This document shows positions 33,292 through 45,800 of a stretch of DNA of 64,000 nucleotides, in pieces (the first letter of the stretch is position 1; the number at the start of each line of letters is the position of its first letter). The translations under genes and the position numbers were made by a program. The notes under the pieces are model-generated. The model was given only the letters and a program-made list of their open reading frames with translations, made no database searches and was not told the DNA's origin. This DNA is from Allacma fusca (Eukaryota; Arthropoda; Collembola; Symphypleona; Sminthuridae), in contig OX359246.1 of NCBI GenBank assembly GCA_947179485.1, positions 74,055,508-74,119,507 of the forward strand, given 5' to 3'.

Positions 33292-36200
33292 ATGGATGCT
33301 ACAACTACAGGAATTACGAGGACGTATCTGCGTCTTACACAGACTATACATCCTTACATGGAGCAAAATTTGTATCCCACCCCAAGAAAATCCTCAAACA
33401 AGGTAAGTGTTTTATTTACTTCTCTTAGTTTAAACCTTGGAAAGGTTTTTGAAAATTTATCACCGAGGTACAAAGTTTCTTCTTTCCACAGTTGATATCG
33501 TGTCCCATGCTCCGATGTATATTCTTTTGTCACCTGGAACGTGAGTACGAAACTCATGTTGAAACAGCACACTACTGCGAAGATTGTATACTATACTGTT
33601 CTTCATTGTCGAAACATCATTGCTCCAAACCAAACCAAAGAGGTGGACATTTAGATCTCACGAAGATCGACCAAAGTGTATTCAAAGAAACAACGAGAAG
33701 CCATATGGGCGTACTCGTGTGGTATCAATACTTGCCGGATCAAATTGAACAAGATGTTGAATCCCTATTCACCGAAATACACGAGCCTCTAGTCAAATTA
33801 TTGCAACAAAGTTTGGACGCTCATAATAGTTGCGTGGTAAGATTTCGTCTTCCAACGGTTCTTGAGAATAATGACTACGACAAGGTGTACGTATCATATA
33901 TGATGAGTGATTTTATGGAAGTGTTCAGTTATTAAGGTATTGAAGATTTAATTTACCGATCTGCATCCCAAATTGTAAACCGGTTAAACACGTTCAACGA
34001 ACATGGGTAAAAATGGCGTCTTCGTGAAATTGAAAGTTTTGAAGTTCAAATAGCAAGCTTAAAACTTTTCACAAATGCCAAAATTAGAGGTTATTTGCCC
34101 TTACCATTTCCCAGTAAGAAAGGATTTCTCTATATTCATAATAAAAACAACAAGTGTTTTCAATATTGTATTGTTGCAAATAAATACTGGAAAGCAGTGA
34201 AAAAGACACATCGAAGTCATTTAGCTACTACCAACCCAAAGAACTACGAGAAACATATGCAAGAATTTGATTTCTCATCTATCGGAGACAAGGGAATAAA
34301 TATTTATCAAGACCTGCCAAAATTTGAAGAACTAAACAATATCGGTGTTACTGTTTTCTCACATAGAAGTAATGAAATAGTTATGATACGAAAGAGTGAG
34401 CTAGTATCAGATTCTCGGGTAAATCTGTTCTTGATTCATTCCCAGATTGACAGTACAGAAGAAGATGGGGACTGTCACTTTGTGCTTATTACTGATCTAA
34501 GTAAATTCCTCTGCATGGGAAGAAAACACCGTACATTTTTTTGTTCAAAATGTTATCGAAGATTTACAATATTAGCACGACTTGAAAAACATAACTTATC
34601 CAATCACCCTGTCGTGGATAATGAGGATATTGAATTTCCTAATCCTTCATTATCGTTAAAGTTTATGAATTATAGCTCCACTTTACCAATCCCGTATATT
34701 ATTTTCTGGGATTTCGAAACTTATAGCAAAGAGGTGGAGTCGGACAGTTCGAAACTGAAGCAGAAAACATCGCACACACAAATACTTAAAGAATTTTCTC
34801 CTGCAAGTTTTTCAATTGTTGTTGTTCATAATTTACCGAATGAGACAAGAATTGTTGATATTATTTACTACGATGGACCAGATGTTGTCAAGACCTTCCT
34901 TGAACGCATTTTTGATGTTGGGAAAAAAATTCTATCTCAGATTCGAAAAACAAATAATTTCATCCGGCCCAGTCAAGATGAATTACAACATCACATCAAT
35001 GCAACCACTTGTTTTTTGTGCGGTCGGGAATTTAGTTCAGATAAAAAGAATAGTCTAAAGTGCTTACATCATGATCATAATTCCGGTTGATACATCGATG
35101 CAGCATGCTCGGCGTGTAACTTAAACATTAAATACAAATTTGAAATTCCCGCCATCTGTCATAACTCTGCTCGTTTTGATATGCACATACTTATGGAAGC
35201 AATCAGCTCCAAAGCTATTCCCACAAATAGTATTTCAATTGTTGCACGTTCATCTGAAAAATTTATTGCTGTAAAAGTAACTACCGATAAATATAAACTA
35301 CCACCTTTGCTTACAAATTATGATACCGAGTTTGATGGTCGTACACCTTTTCATACTGCTCACACATCCAGCTACCCTACATCGTGGAAACCGAGAAACG
35401 TAACAATACAGTTTATAGATTCGTATAAGTTTTTAAATTCTAGTCTATCGGAACTTTTCTCAGTCCTTAAGAAAGATAATCAATACAAATTTTCTCTAAT
35501 TGAGCAAAGCTTCCCGTACATCTTTCAATATAAATCATTTCGCCCAACAGAAGATAATGTTAATATGTTGTTGCAAAAAATGAGTTTTCCATACCAGGCG
35601 TTAAAAGGAACACACGTTCTACATCCTGGATATCCAATTCCCGATCAAACGTTATTCTCAAATGATTTAGATGGAACACATATTTCCAATGAACAATACC
35701 AACGTGTTCAGGAAATAATTAATCATTTTCAAATTCCAGATTTTCAACAATTTACACGAATATATTGCATTTTCGACTCCCTTTTATTAGCAGAGATATG
35801 GAAAAACTTTCGAAATACTGGAATTCAATCGTACGGTCGTGACCCAACATACTATATTACGCTTGCATCTTATTCCTGGAACTGTTTTCTTAAATACACT
35901 AGAGCTAATCTTGAATACCTTACTGATTTGCGTATGGTAAACCTAATTGAGGATGGAATACGGGGTGGGCATTGTTATGCCGGCGAGCGAATTATCACCG
36001 CAAATAATCCGAGACTAAAGACCTTTAACCCTAACACAGAGCAATCACATATTCTCTATGTCGATTTTAATTCACTTTATGCTCATTGTATGAAAATGCC
36101 ACTTCCTCATTCCAATTTCAAACACGTTCCTCTAGCGGAACTTCAGACGATTGATTGGAAAAACATTGACACAGACAACACAGATACAGGTTATATACTA

Positions 36201-37376
36201 CGCGTAACGCTGGGATATCCTAAATCCTTACATGATGAAACGGCTGACCTTCCGTTAGCCCCTATTTCAAGAAACGTTTGTATAGAAGAACTATCATCAA
36301 ATGCCCGCAAGCAAATAAAATCACATCGCTCTGACATCAAAGGATTTCTAGGTGAAAAACGTTTATTGTTAACGTGTGAGCCAAAACAATTTTATCCTAT
36401 TCATTATAAACTATTAAAGTATTACCTTCAAATGGGATTAACACTTGAAGCAATACATGAAGGAATATCTTTCCACGAAGAACCTTATCTTCTCAAATAT
36501 GTAGACTTTAATCTGGAAAAGCGTAGGCAGGCAACCACTCCGTTTGAAAAGAGTTTCTTTAAAATTTGCATGAACATTATTTATGGTAGGAGTATCATAA
36601 ACGTGACAGATTTTATTGAAGTAGAGTTATGTACTACTAAGATACAAGCGGAACGCTTAATTGCACTACCTAGATTTAAAGATTTTAAATATATTACACC
36701 CCATTTAAGTGCTGTTATATTACAGCCAAAGAAAACTTTATTCAATAAACCTATCTATGCAGGCTTTACAATTTTAGAATATGCTAAGCTAATTTACTAT
36801 AATGGCTACTACCAACAAATCAAGAAAATATTTGGTAATCGTGCACGGTTAGGCTATCTGGACACAGACTCTGCAATAGTTCACATAAAAGATCCACTAA
36901 ATACATTTTATAAGGATTTAGTTGAAAACAGGGAGTTCTTTGATTTTTGTAAGCTTCCGGCAGATGATCCTATTTTTAATGAGTTCCCTCATATACCGGA
37001 CTTACGATCATTTAACGCAAACAAGAGTGGTATTTGGAAAATTGAGACACTTCAAATAGCAGAAGTTGTAAGCCTAAAAGCTAAGCAGTATTCAATACTA
37101 TATGCTGATGATACACACGAAAGTAAAAACAAAGGAATTCCTAACGCGTTTATCAAGAATTTGAAACACGATGTGTACAAACAAATCTTAATGCATAACA
37201 AGATAAAGCGAATACAAATAAAGCAAGTCAGATCAATTAACCATAAGTTATGTATAGTGTGTGTGGATAAGTTAGCTTTTCATGCAATTGATATTAAAAG
37301 GGTTTATCCGTGGGCAGATAACTGTAGCTCCAGCTTACCATTTGGTCATTATTTGTTAGAAGAGTTGCTAAAATAA
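33292..37376 (+). pseudogene. POLB: Protein-primed family B DNA polymerase (three in-frame stops)
   Basis: Exons are 33292-33402 and 33492-37376 (intron GTAAGT...CCACAG, phase 0), 1332 codons in a single frame. The order is a Cys/His-rich N-terminus, the conserved Polinton domain starting LPLPFPSKKGFLYIHNKNNK, a C2H2-like finger (FFCSKCYRRF), 3'-5' exonuclease ExoI (FWDFETYS, near 34709) and ExoIII (YCIFDSLLL, near 35765), polymerase motif A (VDFNSLYAHC, near 36060), motif B (NIIYGRSI, near 36580) and motif C (YLDTDS, near 36855). In-frame stops at 33933-33935, 34008-34010 and 35088-35090 interrupt it. There is no frameshift over about 4 kb. It would replicate the element using a terminal protein primer. 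Confidence 0.9.
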
Positions 37377-37848
37377 TATACTTGTGTAATAACTAATTAA
37401 GTAATTCTGTTATACATATTGATATGCGTTTGTAAATAAATAAAGCAGTGTATGCTTGAGATCTATAAATACAAATGAAATTTCAAATCTCCTTTTATTT
37501 AACACAAATTTTATTGTAAATGAAACAATTCATACAATCTAAAATTAAGTAGAGTTAAAACATTACAGATTAAAAATTTTTTAACAACGCCATACATACA
37601 TGCATGCATACATACACACAAATACATTCAACATACACATACATACATACATTCAATAAAAATTATGAAATATTTAAAAAACTCTTACTTACTTTCCATG
37701 ATGTCAAATTCTCAGATAGATATATATTTTTTCCCTGGGAAGAATCTTTCTCACTAAACAACAAAAAATGTCAACCTCTCCAGAACGCAATGCCAACAAT
37801 GAGAAATGAACCAGTTTCATATTTCCCGAATACTACACTGGTTCATTT
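37377..37848. other. Polinton right subterminal region
   Basis: No gene. An AATAAA (about 37436) follows PolB, and CATA-type repeats lie at 37587-37655. A plus-strand ORF from 37604 is made of these repeats and runs into the TIR, so I reject it as coding. Confidence 0.5.
37587..37655. repeat. (CATA)n microsatellite
   Basis: Interrupted catacata/cacaca repeats, inside the right end of the Polinton. The left end has comparable catgcatg-rich sequence at 13940-14020. Confidence 0.8.
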
Positions 37849-37932
37849 CGCGCTCGATAGATGGCGTCTCGAGCGCGGGCATTTTTTATGCATGGAGTTT
37901 GTTCGGGGCATTCGCTCAGATTTACGCCTACT
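37849..37932 (-). repeat. Polinton right terminal inverted repeat (84 bp)
   Basis: This is the inverse of 13304-13387 with three mismatches. It ends ...CCTACT, followed by the second target copy caaatg at 37933-37938. Confidence 0.92.
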
Positions 37933-37938
37933 CAAATG

Positions 37939-39144
37939 GTTACAACGGTTCTTTCTCCGGACAGAATAAATAAACACAAACCCTGACGTACAAGTTGCTG
38001 GCATGACGTACAAGACTGCATGGAATTCCAATCGTAGGCTTAATACTAACAAGGAAACTGTTTTACATGTCCGTGGGGAATAAAAGGAAACATAGCACAT
38101 GCTGTTGAACTCACATAGGAAGCCCCAATAGTCAACTTACTTCCGTGTATGTTTCCTCACTCTTACACCAGAGGACTTTTTTCGTCACGTTTTCCATTCA
38201 AACTTAAATGTGTGAGGAATCATAATTTTGTGAAATATTACTTCAACTTGAAACGTGACACTGGAACTTCAAATTGAATAAAATCAAAGTTAGAGACGAT
38301 AAATAATGGGATAATTGATGACCTCAAAATTCTAAGTTAAAGCTCCAAATAATACTTTTGTTCCCGATTAACTCAAATAATCGACAATTGGGGGGAAATC
38401 CTGGTTGTGAGCTGGACTCTACCTCAAGTGACGACAGCGGATTCCTCCAGCTTACAAAATATTCTAAATGTATTTTACGTGGAAGAAGTTATGTAGATAT
38501 TTTATTTATTGTAAATAAATCCTATCTCACATTTTAATTTCTTGGTCGACTTTTGTAATTCTTCTTTTTCTGATTTGACGTTTAAAATTTCAATTCAAAC
38601 AGGTCCTCCGTCCGTTTTTCCAGCACCTCAAACTGGCGGAAGAGCACATGAAAACACAACTGGAGTTACTTCACCTATTCTATGGGTGTTCTATTTTGTT
38701 TGAATCCCGCCTGGACACGCAACACTGGTTCCTTATGAGTGCATACTAAAACACACTAATTTAAGATAATTAATAAAATAAGTAGGAAATTCTTAAATGA
38801 CACGTAATTGTTTTAGTTGAAACCATTTTTGAATAGTGGTGGGTGTATATTGGTTTTAAAAGTGTTGTTTATCTCATTACCGTTGTTAAAAAAATACGAG
38901 AACGAGATATTCTGAAATCGAGAGTAGCGAGATTTATCAATAAATTATACAAACGAGGGTAGGTTTTTATTGAACCATAAATTTCTTAATTTAAGTTTCA
39001 TAAAATTTGACACCAGAAAATACAAGTTAACTCAATTTCCCGAATCGAAACAATCACAAAACGCAAACTGTTTATTTTTAAGTATTAACCATTAAATGCG
39101 AAAGGAAATAAAGGTGTTCAGAAATAGAAATAAACATTTCCAAC
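37939..39144. other. Host-like DNA right of the Polinton
   Basis: The sequence at about 38050-38090 (aaactgttttacatgtcc) matches regions upstream of copy B (43390) and fragment D (9430). It thus continues the duplicated unit that was interrupted at 13.3 kb. A possible plus-strand exon of about 49 codons follows an acceptor at 38602 (CAAACAG) and ends in TAA at about 38748. It has no partner exon I can identify, so it is not called. Confidence 0.35.
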
Positions 39145-40246
39145 CAGGGTTGGCCAAATCAAAATGACAGAACTGCCCTAAAATGCAGAAAATGCCCAGC
39201 ATTTTAGGCATTTTTGGCAGGCATTTAGGCATATTCGAATATTTGTAAATAATTTTTGAAGATTTTTTTGAAATAACAATCTTCATTAAAAGATATGCAT
39301 TTTACAGAATAAATTACTCGAAAACATTACAATTTGAAAACCGCTAGTTTTCCTTCATCATTGCGTGTATTCTTCATCTATTTCAATCATATCCTCAACA
39401 TCTGCTATTTATGAGAATAATTATAACACGACACTTTGTTTTTACTAATATCTTCCCAGGGGCCGGATTATTGTAAATCTCCCTGGAAGATTATTTTTGA
39501 ATTCCCTGCTGAATCATACAACCCCGCATGGAGGTACCTAAAGATTTCAAAAATCCCTGCTGAAAAAGGGTCGACGATTTTCAAAATCCCTGTTGGAAAA
39601 AATTATTTTGATTCAAGACGTCAAATCCCTGGCAAATAGTATCAACCAGTCTAAAATTCCCCTTTTGAATAACAATTTCCCCTGAAACACGCCAACAAAT
39701 TTGAAAATCCCTGCCCAGAAAAGTCAACGATATTAAAAATCCCTGTTCGCAAAAAATAATCCCTTCCATTTGAAATTTTCCCTGTCAGAAATACTTTTTC
39801 CCTTGGAAGGATCTTCCCGTCTTCCTACAAACATCCGACTACTGTTTGCTTAAGGAAGTTAAATATTGTCATTGGCTTGAAACATTGTAATTAAATCATA
39901 AATTAAAACCAAGCAAATGGAATGAAATTTAAGATAATGATGACAATAATTTCAGTATAATAAATCGAGACACGCGGCACGCTACAATTAATGAAATGGC
40001 ATGAATGCACTTATAAAGTTAGCTGAATAAGTTCTAACAAAACATTCATTAAATCCATGGGATAAGGAGATTTACCTTTCTATAAAAATAATAGATGGAG
40101 TATTCCGAAAAATAATAGAATAATAATGCCCAAAATGCCTGCCCTACGTGGATTATGCCGAAAATGTCCAAAATGCCATAGATGCCGAAAATGCCATGAA
40201 TTGAAAACGCCCAAAATTCCATGACATTTTCAATTGGCCAACCCTG
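39145..40246. mobile_element. Non-autonomous hAT-type element
   Basis: The terminal inverted repeats are perfect over 13 bp (cagggttggccaa and ttggccaaccctg), with further similarity in the atgcc/ggcat-rich ends. The flanking 8-mers are tttccaac (39137-39144) and cctccaac (40247-40254), identical at six of eight positions. Ends and duplication length fit hAT. The interior (about 39460-39800) repeats aaaatccctg-like words many times. No transposase frame is seen. Confidence 0.7.
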
Positions 40247-40644
40247 CCTCCAACAATACAAATTACGACCAAGGTTTGAAAAAATGTATTCATTATCCGA
40301 ATGGTAAAGGAAAATGTCGGAATTTTTAGTTTGTTACGAACTCAAGTTATATTTATTTCAATCAATATTCTCAGTTAATAAAACGAGATTCTCGTTGATT
40401 GTTGATGCGTAAAGAAAGGAAGGAAGGTGGAATTCCAACATTTACGTAGTTGTAACTTGGACTCAAAATGATATTTTAATTTTTGATCACACTTGAGTTA
40501 AAAACAGGAAGTAGATTTGACTTATCGAGAAAGGAGGAACCTTTGATGGAAGTTTTTGAAAACAGCATTCTAAATTTTTCGTGTTTTTTAAATACTAGAC
40601 ATTTGTTAAAGCCTACGATTGAAAACAAAAAACCAAGACAACAA

Positions 40645-42807
40645 CTAAACCGCAAAAATTCGTATTTTCAAAAGCGATTTCTCTTCCTCCGTCATCAGAA
40701 TTTCCGCTCGAATATTTCTTATCGCAATTCTTTGCATTCCTTCGTTGGCCTGGAAAAATAAACTCAAATAGAGTTCCTGAAAAATTGATTGACAAATATT
40801 TTCAAGACAAAAATTTTTACATTCGAAAATTTCTTGTGATCGTGAGATTTCCACTGATTTCCATCCATCAACGCTTCTAGTTCTTTTTTCTCCGTGACAG
40901 CTGGAATAGGCACAAATGCTGCAGCAAAAGAATTGCCTCCAGAAACAACTTTCAGAGCAATTACTAACGCGAGATTCGTTGAAATTATCTCGTAGGAAAA
41001 GATTGCTTCCAAGTTCCTGCGTGAATTAAATCAATACAATTGAACTTTAGAAATTGGAAACAAATACATGTAATTTTATTTCAATAATATTAGAGTAATT
41101 GTAAGAAAATATTCCTTCATGAGGAAAGGTACAGGAAGGAGAAGGGTCATACGTTTCCTCCGATGCAAAAAAACTTTTTCGATGCAGAGAAAGAATTTCC
41201 AGAGGCAAAGGATTATTAGCTTCGGAACTACAATACCAACTATTCCGGTTACTCAACCGAACGCTCAGGCAGTTTACTAAAATAAAAAATCAAATCAGAA
41301 TAAATTTAAGTTTCCAATTTGTTTTCCTGAAAAAAATATAGAAGTTTTAAGAAACGAACCAATATCTACAACGCAAGAAAACTTTTGGATTATTTCAACT
41401 GATTTTGAATTTGTTTGGGAATTATGTCGGGATCGAATCGATTCTAAACTTTTTCCATCCACAATCCGTTGTTTCCCTTCAATCACAGAACGTAAAGACC
41501 CAACCATGGGATTGAATTCCAGAATATCGACATGCACGATAGATCTTGGACCTCTGGACATGTGACCTCTCAAAAGTAAATTTCCGTGGGTCACGAATTG
41601 CTCGAGTGGGACTTTGCTCTAATTTTTCTGGAGGAAAATAAAATCGTCGAATTGGTTTGAACGAAATCATTTCTCATTTCTCACAATTCAAAACTTCTCA
41701 CGTGAATCCAAACATCCGGTGCGGGTGATATTTTACATAATGTGTCATTTGTTGTTTGATCCGTAGAAACGTCCGCGGGGGTGAATCCAATGCCCAAACA
41801 AATAAAACCGCTAGAAGAACTGTAGCAACGAATGACCAACCTTAGGAGTCTGGAAATTGTGAATGAGCACAACAACTGACACCAACCCCTAAAACAAATG
41901 AATGGATTGAAACGACAACAACAAACAAAATGATCACAGTTGAAATATTTTTTTTAAAACACGACAATTATGAAGGAGTTGCTTAATGTTGTTTTTCTCA
42001 TTTCGTTCGTTCGGATTCTCAAGGAACGAATTCAAGTTGAAGCAATGGTCTGTGGTTTTAAAAACGATGCAAAATCTTTAACTTACTTTCCTTTAAAAGA
42101 AAAAACTTCGCTAAAACTTCCATCGACTTTCGAAGGTCCACTGGTTTTTGAACCATTCCAAAAATGATACTGCGGATCGGTGAGAACGGAGTCTAAAAGG
42201 TTGGCTGAAAATGAGTTTCAAATAATTTAGGTTTTTAATTATTTGATTATTTACAACACCGATTTGAAAAATTATTTGAAAAGACTCACTCAATTTAATC
42301 GTGCAAGATGATTTTACATCTTTCGAAAACGGAATTGAGTTGGAAATCGTTTGAACAGAAGTTCCTAGAAGACTTTCGCCATTTTTGGCTTTTTTCTCTA
42401 TTATCAATTCATTGAAAGTTTCCTTCAAAAATTCTCTTTCCTCAATCTCAGTTTTAGAACGAATTTCCACGACTTCAAATTCTTCTTCCGCTGATTCTTC
42501 CGAGCTTTCACTGTCACTTTCTTCTTTGACAATTGTTTTCCCTTTGAATTTGGATTTTGATTTCCTCGGATTTTGTTTTTTGATTTCTGTGTTTAAAATA
42601 TGGTCGTTAATTTTTTTGACAAAAAATTCGGTTTCTTCGACAACTTCTCTCAAAGTTCTCGTTTCCATTAATCCCATTGCCTCGGAATTTGAAGAAGATG
42701 AAACTCCAAGGATCTCTTTTTGCAGAATTTCATTTTCGACTTTCAATTGATGAACAGATTTTGTTAAATCATCCAATCGGGATTCGATGCGATTAAGGAT
42801 ATTTTTC
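40645..42807 (-). pseudogene. Copy B of the unrecognised seven-exon gene, stop in exon 4
   Basis: Minus-strand exons are 42807-42290, 42204-42087, 41888-41702, 41627-41360, 41276-41153, 41016-40821 and 40749-40645. The lengths are 518, 118, 187, 268, 124, 196 and 105, against 515, 121, 187, 268, 124, 196 and 105 in copy A, with the same phases. The third codon of exon 4 is TAG (41621-41619), where copy A has ATG. Unless another acceptor is used, the product is truncated. Otherwise the frame is open to TAG 40647. Conserved blocks include the coiled coil (ESRLDDLTKSVHQLKVENEI) and FVPIPAVTEKKELEALMDGN. The function is unknown. Confidence 0.7.
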
Positions 42808-45800
42808 CTTTTAATTCAGGGACACATATTTAAAAAATATTTCCTTTGACATTTATTGGAAGAAAAAATTATTCAAAAATATTCGTCGTTACATTTTGCT
42901 TGTAATTAAAAATAAAAATTTTGTCAAAATTGAAGTTTCAATAGGGAAATTGTATTTTAGTCACAAAAGTTTGATTCCCCTTTAAAGCAGTTCTGTGGAA
43001 AATAAAAAAGAAATGTCATATTTTTTTGCTTCATTTGGAAACCCATGAGAACAAAATTATTGGTTGACAGAAAAAAACGAGTTTATTCAAATCATTTCAA
43101 TTAATTGCATCGCTCTCATTGGCTTAATTTTTAAAAGTAGATTGTAAGCGATTCTTAATTTTTATTCAAAGCACCGACGCTTCAAAGGGAACTTTTAAAA
43201 GCAGAAAATATTGATACTTGAAGGAATATGCAACTTAAAATTGGTGAGATACAAAATGGACTACTGATGTATTTGGAATTAAAAACAAATAATTTAGAGA
43301 GAGCCTCCGGATACAACGAACAAAGTGGAAATGTTTACGTAATAAAAGCAATCAGCATCAGTTTTATTTCTAGCAACTCGCAAGGAAACTATTTTACATG
43401 TCCAAAATAAGGATAAATACGAAACGATTTTCACGTGCATTTCCAAAGGATGTCATAATTTAGACCCCTGTAATCGATGAAGTGGCAAAATGCACTGCAG
43501 GTACTTGCTTCCACTGTGTGTTGTTTTTAATTTCAAAACATTTTTAGATGTGTTTTTGAGTAACTTGAACCCGGAATATCTCCGAATCCTGTATTGAGGT
43601 TTCTTTGGGCCAATTAACAAAAATGATCTACTCTTCAAATTGCGTCCTCCAGGAATGTTTTGATTGAGAACTAAACAGGGGACATATCCTCCTAAGGATT
43701 GGGCAGTGTCCTTCGGTAATAGAAAAGCATTCTCAAGCAGACTATGAAAAATTAGGGTGGCTCATGGGGTGCCAAATTATAGAAATTGTGACAGTTAAAA
43801 ATCAAAAGTAAAACATAAAATAACTGGCCAGAATGTTTTTGAAGAGATATACGTTCCCAACGTCATGTTATTGATCTCAAGAGGTCAACTGGGATCAATA
43901 TTGGTTTTTCATTTCACCGGATTTCAACCTAAATTATAATTAAATCGTTCTCAAACAGACTTAATTCCGCTAAAAACATAATAACGTGTGTTTTGATCCA
44001 TTTCATGATCTCGTGAACCCTCAGTGACCTCATGGGTTATTATCAATCCCACACCGGATTTCGTGCCCAAACCAACCGAAATCGGTCTGGAATAAACTCG
44101 ATATTTCTCAAAATATACCCAGGAGTCGCTCACCAAGTTAGGTTCACTTTGTGACTTAATGACCTGTCAATGACCTCATGGGTCAATATAGGACATTATA
44201 CCGGGTTGTTTAGCCATGACGAATTGGAATATGTCCACCATTGACTCGAACGTTTCTAATATGTGCAATTTAGTCTCCCGCCACGTTTTCTTCCATGTTG
44301 ACCTCATGACCTAGAAATGACCACATGGGTTAATGCATTTAAACTCAAAGTGGAAACAAATTTGGTAGCCGACTGCATTGTATATGTTACAAGGGACCCA
44401 GACTGTTCTGGTGCAATTCCAACGGTTTTGGTTAATGTATGATTTGTGTGCTATATTGATCCACGAGGTCATTGACACGTCATACGTCACCAAGCGGAAC
44501 CAAACCTGGTAGGCGACTACTACATTTTAGGAAAGATGTAGTCAATTACGGACCGATTCCAGTTAGTTTTTATTAAGAAATCCTTTATACATTCAATATA
44601 AATATACGGTTACTGAGAGGTAAAGAGATTAACTAGTGGATAAAAATAGGGAACACGCTCATTACGTGTTTAGCCAAATTATGTCAAATTTGGACCGATT
44701 TCATTATCCTTTAGGTTGAAAAACCAGCATTGACCACCGATGACCTCTTGAGGTCAACAACTTGCTTTCTGGAACGAATATCCGGACTGTAATAATATTT
44801 TTACTGTTATTTTATTTATAGGGTTGCTATTTGTTATTGTCAATTTTCACCATTTCTTAGGCACACCATGACCCGCACTCATTTTACAATCAATTATTAC
44901 AATTTAAAAGCTAATTGTTTATTGAGGTAACATGGTTTTGGAAATCCCCTCAGAAACATTTTATCCTGTTATTTTATTTATGTTCAATTTTTGATTGTTA
45001 ACTTTAACCATTTTTATATTTTGGCAACCCATGAGCCACCCTAATTTTTCCGATATCTACGAATCCTGTTTTCACATTTCTTTAGGCCAATGAGCAAAAA
45101 TGGTCTACTCGTCAAGGTACACCCTCGAGGAAGATTTTTATCGAGATCGAACAGGGACCATATCCTCGTAAGGATATTGCGGCTTGCTTTTGCCAAATGA
45201 ACCAAAAATGTTTATTTTTAAAGCAGAAGGTGTTTCCAAATATTTTTGAAATCATTTCCGTTGACAGGGCTTTTCATATCCTTTGTCATCCCCTAGAACA
45301 TTTAAGGAATAGTGACGAACACTATGTAAGCTCCCCATTTTCACGCCACTTCTTTTCCAGATTTTGTAAATTTTATTTCATCTATGTGGATACAACGGTC
45401 AAGGAAGTGAAGCATTCTGGATGTTTTTCGAGTAAACTGAAATGTTTTTGAATTTTTGCTCAAATTTTAAAATTGTACAAAAAAGTTGTTTGCCGTTCGG
45501 TTCTATCAAATCCAGAGATTTCAATATCAAGATTATCATTCTAAATTATCTTCATAAATTTAGAAATAGAAAAACTAATAAATAATTAGAATTGTGCCTT
45601 TCCTTGAGTGTATCTCAATTTAAAATATTTGGTCACCTCTTGACCTCGTCAAAAGTCTATGACATGACCTGGTCTCAACGATTGGAAGCAATTGCCTTCT
45701 TAAAATGCACTTTTTTTGCATTCCTACGTCTTCAACCAAAGCACAAATTTGGATCAACGCCTGATCACGAATTGATCACATATTTAAATTCGAGTAAAGA

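Larger units (their letters stand above)
13304..37932. mobile_element. Polinton/Maverick element (decayed, with nested LTR element)
   Basis: The element is 24.6 kb, or about 19.8 kb without the nested retrotransposon, which is in the usual Polinton range. It is delimited by 84-bp inverted repeats starting AGTAGG (Polintons start AG) and a 6-bp target duplication. It contains the diagnostic set: protein-primed PolB, DDE integrase, adenovirus-type protease, FtsK/A32-like ATPase and capsid-type proteins. All genes except one read rightward. Stops and frameshifts in PolB, capsid, protease and others indicate an inactive copy. Unusual cargo near the left end is a Pif1-like helicase, a RING/PIP-type protein and a spliced reverse-strand gene. 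Confidence 0.95.

Noticed and set aside
37604-37969. 121-codon plus-strand frame
   Set aside because: It is made of CATA repeats and then runs through the terminal inverted repeat into host DNA, so it cannot be a conserved gene.
38602-38748. Possible plus-strand exon of about 49 codons right of the Polinton
   Set aside because: Good acceptor and a natural-looking reading, but no partner exon, no conservation with other units, and no recognisable product.
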